DNA of 64,000 nucleotides from Pelagibius sp. Alg239-R121 (GTDB lineage: Bacteria; Pseudomonadota; Alphaproteobacteria; Kiloniellales; Kiloniellaceae), in the NCBI RefSeq assembly GCF_947331435.1, contig NZ_CAMZOF010000001.1:496001-560000 (forward strand), written 5' to 3'. Within the stretch, counting starts at the first letter, position 1, and each line of letters starts with the position of its first letter. Shown one piece after another: positions 16,609-23,267 of this stretch. The translations under genes were made by a program, and so were the position numbers. Under the pieces are notes generated by a model that saw nothing but the letters and a program-made list of their open reading frames with translations, searched no databases and was not told the DNA's origin.

Positions 16609-17025
16609 ATGCGATTTTTGCGGGCGAACAACAGGCTGAATAACCATGACGCAGGCATCCTGCCGTTAATCAACGTGGTCTTTCTTCTGCTGATCTTCTT
16701 TATGTTGGCGGGACACCTGGCGGCCAGCGACCCCTTCGCCATTACACCGCCAAAATCGCAAAGCGAAGGCCGGAACAGTCCCCAGGATTTGGTGATCCTG
16801 GTCTCAGCGGATGGCCGTTTCGCCCTTGATGGCGTTGAGATGTCCGAAGAGGGCGTGATCAAGGCCGCCAGCGAACGGTTGCGGAAATCGCCAGCTGGAG
16901 AGACGCCGGGCCTACGACTGAAAACCGACGGCAATGCGCCCGCGGCCAGGATCGTTAGGCTGATGCAACGGCTCCGACAGGCCGGAATCCAAAAGCTCAA
17001 ACTGCTGACAATCCCCGCAAACTGA
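16609..17025 (+). CDS. ExbD/TolR family protein (second copy, Asp to Asn in TM)
   Basis: A 138-residue protein with a single transmembrane helix, here ILPLINVVFLLLIFFMLAGH. The position that in the first copy is Asp (PLIDVVF) is Asn (PLINVVF), so this copy probably cannot carry protons itself. The periplasmic part ends LRLKTDGNAPAARIVRLMQR. A hetero-ExbD complex with one active and one inactive subunit is an inference. GGAAG at about 16600 precedes the ATG. After its stop the region 17026-17136 encodes no tonB. Confidence 0.88.
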   Translation: MRFLRANNRLNNHDAGILPLINVVFLLLIFFMLAGHLAASDPFAITPPKSQSEGRNSPQDLVILVSADGRFALDGVEMSEEGVIKAASERLRKSPAGETPGLRLKTDGNAPAARIVRLMQRLRQAGIQKLKLLTIPAN

Positions 17026-17136
17026 CCCTGTACTTCCTTTTCCCGGGCGGCCACAATCCGCCTCCAGCTTGAAGATCCGCCGCCGCGCCATCATTTAAAG
17101 GGTCTAAATCGGCGCCAACGGGTAGGAGTTTTGCAG

Positions 17137-17730
17137 ATGTTCCGGCTCCTTAGAGGTCTGTCTAAGGTTGCTGCACTTTTCATAGCCGCTCTGGTCTACG
17201 GCTGCACCACGCCCACGCCCTATGCTCCCGCATTGGACGGCAAAGGTTACAGCCAGCAGCAGACCCAAAGTGACCGTTACCGGGTATCGTTCTCGGGTAA
17301 TTCAAAAACGTCACGCGAGACGGTGGAAAATTATCTGCTGTATCGGGCAGCGGAAATCACAGTGCAGTCTGGCCATGACCACTTCCGGGTGGTGGCGCAG
17401 GATCTGGAATCCACAACAACATATTACGAAACCGTCACACCTCCACCCAGTTTCGGCTACTACGGTCGTTATGGGCGGCGCTCGCTCAGGCACCGCCATC
17501 ACAGTCATGGTTTTCACGGTTTTCCTTACGCCACGTACCCCTACGGTCAGTTCGCAACTGTAACCAGTCATCCGATCACCAGCTACGAAGCCGTGGCCAA
17601 CATCATCGTCTTTTCGAAAGCCGATGGCGTCGATCGTAAAGCGATAGATGACGACCACACTTATGATGCACGCGATGTAATCCAACAACTCAGCCCGATA
17701 GTCGTGCGGCCAGATGCCAAGGCGGAATGA
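17137..17730 (+). CDS. CC0125/CC1285-type lipoprotein
   Basis: A 197-residue lipoprotein with signal segment ending ALVYGC (lipobox) near residue 25. The conserved core SDRYRVSFSGNSKTSRETVE, then NYLLYRAAEITVQSGHDHF, matches the CC0125/CC1285 family of alphaproteobacterial lipoproteins. A Gly/Tyr/His-rich linker (YYGRYGRRSLRHRHHSHG) follows, then a second conserved piece (SYEAVANIIVFSK). ATG 17137 has AGGAG at 17124-17128 with good spacing, so I prefer it to TTG 17131. Function is unknown; the His-rich stretch suggests metal contact. Confidence 0.8.
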   Translation: MFRLLRGLSKVAALFIAALVYGCTTPTPYAPALDGKGYSQQQTQSDRYRVSFSGNSKTSRETVENYLLYRAAEITVQSGHDHFRVVAQDLESTTTYYETVTPPPSFGYYGRYGRRSLRHRHHSHGFHGFPYATYPYGQFATVTSHPITSYEAVANIIVFSKADGVDRKAIDDDHTYDARDVIQQLSPIVVRPDAKAE

Positions 17731-17773
17731 AGCGCGTCTTGTAGCCTCTTAATCTAGAAGCTGATTCGCGCCG

Positions 17774-17790
17774 CACTTTGATGCAAAGTG
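17774..17790. repeat. short perfect inverted repeat before the DUF3303 gene
   Basis: CACTTTG (17774-17780) and CAAAGTG (17784-17790) flank a 3-base loop, 26 bp upstream of the ATG at 17817. It could be an operator or a 5'-leader hairpin. There is no T run, so it is not an intrinsic terminator. Confidence 0.4.
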
Positions 17791-17816
17791 GGTCATTCAG
17801 AGTTAAAGAGGCCGCG

Positions 17817-18128
17817 ATGCAATTCATGGTAATCGAAACCTTTCGCAATCAGGACGCCAAAGCGGTGTACCACCGGTTCGCGCAAAAGGGACGCCTGATG
17901 CCCGACGGCCTCACCTTTGTCGACAGCTGGGTGACCGCAGATCTCTCTAGGTGCTTTCAGGTCATGGAGTGCGATGACGTCACTCTGCTCCAGAGCTGGG
18001 TCGCTGAATGGTCCGATCTGGTCGAATTTGAGATCGTTCCAATAACCGCCGGCAAGGACACGGGCGCCGCCCTGCACGAATGCACTGCGAAACCGGAACG
18101 TGACGCAAACGATACGCTAAAATCTTGA
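17817..18128 (+). CDS. DUF3303-family small protein
   Basis: A 103-residue cytosolic protein beginning MQFMVIETFRNQDAKAVYHR and continuing KGRLMPDGLTFVDSWVTADL, then CFQVMECDDVTLLQSWVAEW. This matches DUF3303, a ferredoxin-like fold small-protein family of unknown role. ATG 17817 is preceded by AAAGAGG. An upstream ATG at 17778 would add 13 unconserved residues. It is the last intact gene before the degraded stretch with the HAD remnant. Confidence 0.8.
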   Translation: MQFMVIETFRNQDAKAVYHRFAQKGRLMPDGLTFVDSWVTADLSRCFQVMECDDVTLLQSWVAEWSDLVEFEIVPITAGKDTGAALHECTAKPERDANDTLKS

Positions 18129-18139
18129 GGATCAGCACA

Positions 18140-18189
18140 GCCCTCTTCGATCAGCAAGGCCCTCTTCGATCAGCAAGGCCCTCTTCGAT
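18140..18189 (+). repeat. 19-bp tandem repeat, about 2.6 copies
   Basis: The unit GCCCTCTTCGATCAGCAAG occurs at 18140-18158 and 18159-18177. A third, partial copy (GCCCTCTTCGAT, 18178-18189) merges into a HAD motif-I coding sequence. The unit is made from the codons for Ala-Leu-Phe-Asp of that motif, so it looks like slippage or illegitimate recombination within a former gene. Confidence 0.85.
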
Positions 18190-18285
18190 CTGGACGGTAC
18201 CCTGCTGGACCGGGAAAGCTCTCTGTCCGCCTTCGCGACCAACTCATGCAACAGCAGCGGCAGTGTTTTGCCCGAATGCTGCTGA
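18178..18285 (+). pseudogene. N-terminal remnant of a HAD-family phosphatase
   Basis: The frame reads ALFDLDGTLLDRESSLSAFA, which contains HAD motif I (DxDGT), then drifts into unrelated residues and stops at TGA 18283-18285. Functional HAD hydrolases are about 200 residues or more, so only the first ~20 codons survive. The 19-bp tandem repeat immediately upstream is derived from the same motif. The rest of the gap to the LysR start (18286-18419) has no recognisable gene. Confidence 0.75.
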
Positions 18286-18419
18286 AATTATCTAATTGCG
18301 CGATTTTTTGGTGTTGCGCATCGAGACCGTGCTCAAGATCATTGCAGAGAGCTTCTTGGCTTTGTGATCATCGAAGACAAAGAGGTTGACTTCTTCATCT
18401 CCAAACCGCAATTGGCGAC

Positions 18420-19364
18420 ATGACCAAAGACGCAATTTCAAAAATTTCACTGCGTCAGTTACAGATCTTTCTGTCTGCGATAGAGCACCAAAACTTTATC
18501 CGCGCCGCAGAGCACCTCGATCTTACGCCTCCCGCGATTTCCATGCAGATGAGCCGCCTCAGCGAAGCCCTTGGAGCGCCTTTGTTCGAGAAAGACGGGC
18601 GATCCATCCAGCCAACGGCTGCTGCCACAGCATTGGTCCCTTACGCAGAGCGTGTGATAGCCACACTGCGTGAAGCAAACGACGTAATCGAAGACCTGCA
18701 AGGCACACTCGACAGCTTAGTGCGCGTCGCAATGGTATCGACGTCGCGCAACTTCGGTCCTCAATTGCTACAGAAGTTCAAGCAACTCTATCCGGAAGCC
18801 AAACTGGAGATCAGCATTACGAACCGGCGCGGCGTCATTGGGCAATTGGAAACGGGGCAGGCCGATCTCGCGATCATGGGCCGAACCCCACGGAGGTTTG
18901 AAGTAGAAGCCTTCAGCTTTGCCAAGCACCCTTACGTATTGATAAGCCATCCGGACCATCCGCTTACAGGCTTCAAGCGCATTTTACGGTCTGATTTGAC
19001 GGGGCATAGATTTCTGGTTCGCGAGGCTGGATCCGGGACACGTATGGTACATGACCATTTCTTCAAATCTGCGGGGCTGACACCGCCAAGAACTCAAGAA
19101 ATGGACAGCAATGCTAACATCAAGCAGGCGGTTATGGCGAATATGGGTCTCGCCTTCATATCAGCACACACCATTGCCTTGGAGCGTGAAACCGCAAAGC
19201 TGAAAGTGCTCGATGTCAGCGGGATGCCCGAAGTAAGGAACTGGTATGTTCTTCATCTGCGCGGCAAGAAACTCTCACCTGCCGCGCTGAACTTCCGTCG
19301 TTTTGTCGAAGAGGAGGGGCCTGGCTTCATGCGGGCTTTTTTTGGCGAAGATCTGTCTCCCTAA
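18420..19364 (+). CDS. LysR-type transcriptional regulator (CbbR-like)
   Basis: A 314-residue regulator with an N-terminal winged helix-turn-helix (LRQLQIFLSAIEHQNFIRAA, TPPAISMQMSRLSEALGAPL) and a type 2 periplasmic-fold effector domain. The latter has features like CbbR/RbcR (GQLETGQADLAIMGRTPRRF, REAGSGTRMVHDHFF, NANIKQAVMANMGLAFISAH). It is convergent with the methylaspartate genes, not divergent as LysR regulators usually are to their targets, so its target is not obvious. The upstream region is degraded coding sequence, and the start ATG overlaps a short remnant frame. Confidence 0.9.
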   Translation: MTKDAISKISLRQLQIFLSAIEHQNFIRAAEHLDLTPPAISMQMSRLSEALGAPLFEKDGRSIQPTAAATALVPYAERVIATLREANDVIEDLQGTLDSLVRVAMVSTSRNFGPQLLQKFKQLYPEAKLEISITNRRGVIGQLETGQADLAIMGRTPRRFEVEAFSFAKHPYVLISHPDHPLTGFKRILRSDLTGHRFLVREAGSGTRMVHDHFFKSAGLTPPRTQEMDSNANIKQAVMANMGLAFISAHTIALERETAKLKVLDVSGMPEVRNWYVLHLRGKKLSPAALNFRRFVEEEGPGFMRAFFGEDLSP

Positions 19365-19553
19365 TAGCCGTCTCGCAGCTCAAAATTAAGGCTCGCCGCG
19401 GTGGAATGGACTGCCTCTCTTTGCCAAAGCCGCGTCGGCACCCCAACAGAGCCCGCCAAGGGTTCAGCCTCGAGCAGGCTATATTTCGACGGGAGGAAAG
19501 ATTGCTCAGGGCGATTCCGTCTAAACCCGCGCCAGTCTGGAATGCGGCATTTG

Positions 19554-20837
19554 TTAGGTGAGGCGAGGGGCGGGCGATGACGCCCGTCCGACTTCGTTAG
19601 TCTTGGCGGATAGGATGGCGAGATTTCGCTTCATTTCGTTCGCGACCACGGTCATCCCTTCGTCGAACCCCATACCGGGTTTGACCAATAGACGCTGGGG
19701 CCTGGTCGCCAGTGCAATGCTCAGGCAGCAGCGCGCCGATATGTCGGTCTCATTGCAGGTTCCACCTTGGTAAGCTTCCACGCCGTTTTTCTTACTGTAG
19801 AGCACGGCCTCGACGCTGTTGTGGATGCTGCCTAGATCCGGTGTCTTGATCTGCACCATGTGACAGCACTCCGAATCGACAAAATCAACAACATCCTGAT
19901 AAGTATTGCACCACTCATCCGCCACAATGCGCACCGAACAATCACGCGCTGCCAGCGCAGATTTGATGGCAGAGAGTAACTTGATCTGTCCGCTCTTTGA
20001 ACCGGCATCAGCCGGCCCTTCGATATAGAGCTCGAAGGGATAGGCGCGCTCTTCCAGCACCTTCAAATAGTCGGCGATCCGGGCGGCGTCATTGTCGAAG
20101 ATCAGCCCAATGGTTCCATAGACATCAATATGCAGCTGCGGATGATAGGATTTATCGTGACGCAAACGTTGAATACGTTGCGCCAGCCAGGCTACATATT
20201 CGGCTAGTTTCCCACCGTTTTCTCCGAGCTTTTGGGGCACGTTGTTGATGAGGCCGTGCGGCAGCGCGTCTACACGTTTCAGGATCATCTTGTCTACGGC
20301 ACCATAACGGTCATCGCCGCTTTGTCCGAACAGCGACAAAGGTTCGACCACCATCGGCAGACCGAACTCGTCGCATATGACTTCGGTTCTCATTCGACCG
20401 CTGGCTTTGGCGGTCGCATCCAGGAGAGACTGGGAAAGCCCATACCGGATCGCAGTGTGAAGCCGTTGGCCCTCAAGTTGCAGCTCATCAAAGAACCGGG
20501 CGTTGTCAATAAACCTGCTGACATCCAGACCCATTAAGTGTTGGGTCAGGTTGTCCTGCAGAAAGGGGATAAAGCGTGCAGCCGTAAACAGTGGATCTCG
20601 CCCCGCAGTGCCGGAATATTGGACGGCAACGCAGTCGCCTTCTGCCCTCTGACCGTTTTCCAATTCAAGAATGATCGAAACGCATTCACCGCTTTGGCGG
20701 ATCGTTTCGAAGCCGTTTGTCTGCGCCGGGCCGACGTAGATAAATCCATCCTGCCTGGCGCCTGCCTTGATGGCGGTCTGGTCATCGAAATAGAATGCCG
20801 CAAATCCCGGCACAAAATGAACGTTTGTGATTTTCAT
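19554..20837 (-). CDS. mal: methylaspartate ammonia-lyase
   Basis: A 427-residue enolase-superfamily enzyme that removes ammonia from threo-3-methylaspartate to give mesaconate. The residues I recognise are DALPHGLINNVPQKLG (His proton carrier region), the metal ligands in IGLIFDNDAARIADYL, ELYIEGPADAG and VADEWCN, and the catalytic Lys in QIKTPDLGSIHNSVEA. It is the last gene of mutS-mutE-mal, 26 bp after mutE. Length matches the clostridial enzyme. In the glutamate mutase route, mal follows mutase to open the glutamate carbon skeleton. Confidence 0.93.
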   Translation of the reverse strand: MKITNVHFVPGFAAFYFDDQTAIKAGARQDGFIYVGPAQTNGFETIRQSGECVSIILELENGQRAEGDCVAVQYSGTAGRDPLFTAARFIPFLQDNLTQHLMGLDVSRFIDNARFFDELQLEGQRLHTAIRYGLSQSLLDATAKASGRMRTEVICDEFGLPMVVEPLSLFGQSGDDRYGAVDKMILKRVDALPHGLINNVPQKLGENGGKLAEYVAWLAQRIQRLRHDKSYHPQLHIDVYGTIGLIFDNDAARIADYLKVLEERAYPFELYIEGPADAGSKSGQIKLLSAIKSALAARDCSVRIVADEWCNTYQDVVDFVDSECCHMVQIKTPDLGSIHNSVEAVLYSKKNGVEAYQGGTCNETDISARCCLSIALATRPQRLLVKPGMGFDEGMTVVANEMKRNLAILSAKTNEVGRASSPAPRLT

Positions 20838-20863
20838 CTTTAGTCTTCTTGTAACTGAAGAGG

Positions 20864-22324
20864 TCAGGCCGCCGGGCGGCCGATAAGCTTGGACGCTGAG
20901 ATGGCTTTAACGTCATCGACCACCATCTTGAAGGACGCCTCACGGCCTTCGGCTTTCGCTCTATCGGCGATCTTCTCTTGGTGAAAGGTGATGACATCTT
21001 TCGGGAGCGGTACATTGCCGTGGTCAAACACCCGAATGGCTCCATAATTGTCACGCACCGGGGTCAGCTTGCCCGCATTGGCGTCGGCCGGGGCAAAGGG
21101 CACATCCATGACACCCTGCTCAAACGCCATTACTGCCCCACGGGCAATATCTCCCTGCCCCAGTTTCAGAATTTTGCGCATGATCGCATGTACTTCAGCT
21201 TCGATAATCTCGATTTCTTGCGTAATCTCAGGTGTCTCAATCCGGTTCTGATCTGAAATCATATTGACCATTTGCCGCGTCGCCTGAAGTCCGGCCTGGT
21301 TCGCTTCCATTGACGGTATGCCGCTTGCCTCATGCGGAGTCTTAACAATGATCTTTGTTGCACGCGCATATTTCGCGGTCATAGCTCCCAGACAAATCAC
21401 CGCGCTGGCTCTCGCTTCGTTTTCCGGAAAACCTCCCATCCATTGATGGAAGACCGTCGTCAGCAGATAGTCTTCATACCCGGCAGACAGGAAGTAATGA
21501 TTGGCGAGCTTACGCAACGACCGCAACGCCGCAACATCCTGCGCGATGTTGCCAGCTTGCCCGTAACCGAGCGTTACGCACTTCACCCCTTGCTCCAGCG
21601 CCAGCAACCCCTCAAGAATGGCGACAACATGGGACACAAATGGCGGAACCAGCGTACCGGTCAAGGGTCCGAAGGGTTCACGGTTGATACGAATTCCCTC
21701 GTCCTCGAAGCGGCCGACCAACCGGTCGCAGTATTGCCAATGCCGAATGGAATCTGCCAACGGGACTTTCTTGGCATAAGGAATATTGTAGGAAATTCCC
21801 CCGCCTTCGTAGCTGGTAAAGCCGGAGCAGAGGGTGATCTCTGCCATCAGACGGGCATCTGGCGTGCCGTGCCGGACCTGTACGGGCTTGGTTAGGCTGT
21901 CCACCAGCCGTTTGCATCCTTCAACTCCGTGATTAACCGCCGGAAATCCATTGAGAAGCGATGTTCCTGCGGCTCGTGATTTGTCGATACCGTCCTGAGC
22001 CTCTCGATAGCGATTGTGACGCGTGTAAGCATCTACGGTTGTCGGCAGAACGTCGCAATAGGGTGCAAGACCGTTCAACAGCGCGGTATGTTCTCGAATC
22101 AGTGCCACTCCGGCACGCGGCTGCAACAACGTCCTGCCCGTCGCCTCCGCTTCGGCCAGCGCACAAGAAAACCGCATTTCCGGCTGCAGCGCCTCCTGTC
22201 GCGCAACACCCGCTCGAAAATCCACATCAGATCCGGTAATCCAGCTGTTCAAAACAGTTTCGCGCTCGGCATCAAACTCGGCGTCGTTCAGACGCGTGTT
22301 TGTGATCTCAAGATTTTGAGTCAT
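20864..22324 (-). CDS. mutE: methylaspartate mutase, epsilon (E) subunit
   Basis: A 486-residue TIM-barrel subunit of adenosylcobalamin-dependent glutamate mutase, which interconverts glutamate and 3-methylaspartate. Length and motifs (QPRAGVALIREHTALLNGLA, RHGTPDARLMAEITLCSGFT, SYEGGGISYNIPYAKKVPLA, EPFGPLTGTLVPPFVSHVVA, RATKIIVKTPHEASGIPSME) are those of GlmE/MutE. It pairs with the cobalamin-binding S subunit encoded upstream (80-bp gap). The start at ATG 22324 has only a weak site upstream. There is no mutL reactivase gene between or beside these genes. Confidence 0.95.
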   Translation of the reverse strand: MTQNLEITNTRLNDAEFDAERETVLNSWITGSDVDFRAGVARQEALQPEMRFSCALAEAEATGRTLLQPRAGVALIREHTALLNGLAPYCDVLPTTVDAYTRHNRYREAQDGIDKSRAAGTSLLNGFPAVNHGVEGCKRLVDSLTKPVQVRHGTPDARLMAEITLCSGFTSYEGGGISYNIPYAKKVPLADSIRHWQYCDRLVGRFEDEGIRINREPFGPLTGTLVPPFVSHVVAILEGLLALEQGVKCVTLGYGQAGNIAQDVAALRSLRKLANHYFLSAGYEDYLLTTVFHQWMGGFPENEARASAVICLGAMTAKYARATKIIVKTPHEASGIPSMEANQAGLQATRQMVNMISDQNRIETPEITQEIEIIEAEVHAIMRKILKLGQGDIARGAVMAFEQGVMDVPFAPADANAGKLTPVRDNYGAIRVFDHGNVPLPKDVITFHQEKIADRAKAEGREASFKMVVDDVKAISASKLIGRPAA

Positions 22325-22404
22325 TGTTTTTTTGAGTTATCCCGGCGGCCACGCGGGCAGCCGCTTAAAAATGAACGCTGGCGTTACTCGGGTGGGCGCC
22401 AGTG

Positions 22405-22902
22405 TCAGCTGAACCGCAGCTCATCAAACTGCTTCCCGCGGAATGCCCCGGAGTTGTGGCCATAAGACGGCGGGAGGCGTTTGGAATACACATCGTCCTT
22501 CAACAGACGTACAACATCATCAAGATCGACACTTGGTTTGAACACGCGGTCAAACCCCATTTCCTTGAACGTTTCTTCCACCGCAGAAAAATCGCGTTTA
22601 CCGATCACCAGATTGCCACCAACGTAAAGCACGATATCGGTCAATCCCCGCTCTTCACAGCGGGTGCGGAAGCCCTGACAGTCGATCTCGCCGTGGCCGT
22701 AAATTGACGAAACAAGGATGGCATCCGCGTTGCCTTCGACCGCAGCCGCAATGAATTCGTCCTGACTTACCATGACGCCCAGGTTATCCACCTCAATCCC
22801 ATGCGAAATTAAAGTGGCAGCGATGATCTTATTTCCTACAGCGTGGCAATCGGCGCCAATCACGCCGAGCACCACTTTGAATTCTGACTCTTGATCTGAC
22901 AT
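22405..22902 (-). CDS. mutS: methylaspartate mutase, sigma (S) subunit, B12-binding
   Basis: A 165-residue cobalamin-binding subunit of glutamate mutase. The base-off, His-on motif appears as GADCHAVGNKII (DxHxxG), followed by ILVSSIYGHGEID and YVGGNLVIGK. It carries a C-terminal tail of about 25 residues beyond the usual ~137-140. The gene leads the operon; AAGGGCAAGG lies just before the ATG. It should not be confused with the DNA mismatch-repair gene of the same name. Confidence 0.93.
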   Translation of the reverse strand: MSDQESEFKVVLGVIGADCHAVGNKIIAATLISHGIEVDNLGVMVSQDEFIAAAVEGNADAILVSSIYGHGEIDCQGFRTRCEERGLTDIVLYVGGNLVIGKRDFSAVEETFKEMGFDRVFKPSVDLDDVVRLLKDDVYSKRLPPSYGHNSGAFRGKQFDELRFS

Positions 22903-23267
22903 GGCCTTGCCCTTGTGATGAAAAGAAACTCCGACCTTGCTACACGACCCAGCGAACCATTCAATATATTTTATCAGAAAAATATAATAGGTAATTTTTA
23001 TTTATCTTTAAAAACACACCTGACAGACCGCCGCTGCGCAGAAGATAGAAAATTGCGAAGCCCAAATGGGTTGGCTAACGACTGGCCGTGATTCCAGGCT
23101 CCAACAAAAGAGGTTGGCAGAAGTGAAACAAGGCCGACCGCAGGTGGTTTCTCACAGGCTCTCAGAAAAATTCCGACAGATTGCAGCAACTTAGAGGTCT
23201 TTTAATCAAGTTAACCTCACAATAAGCGCGTATAGGTGCAAATTCGATATCAAGGATGTGCGGTAAT
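22903..23267. other. divergent intergenic region, mutS / hybrid kinase
   Basis: 365 bp holding the promoters of two divergent genes. Its 22970-23010 part is strongly AT-rich and suits a promoter for mutS. I looked for cobalamin-riboswitch conserved boxes on both strands and found none. No small gene was seen. Confidence 0.5.

Noticed and set aside
18286-18419. Short protein-like frames before the LysR start
   Set aside because: Fragments such as VLRIETVLKIIAESFLAL could be remnants but have no identifiable family and are too short to annotate.
22903-23267. Possible cobalamin riboswitch before mutS
   Set aside because: The conserved boxes were not found on either strand by eye.
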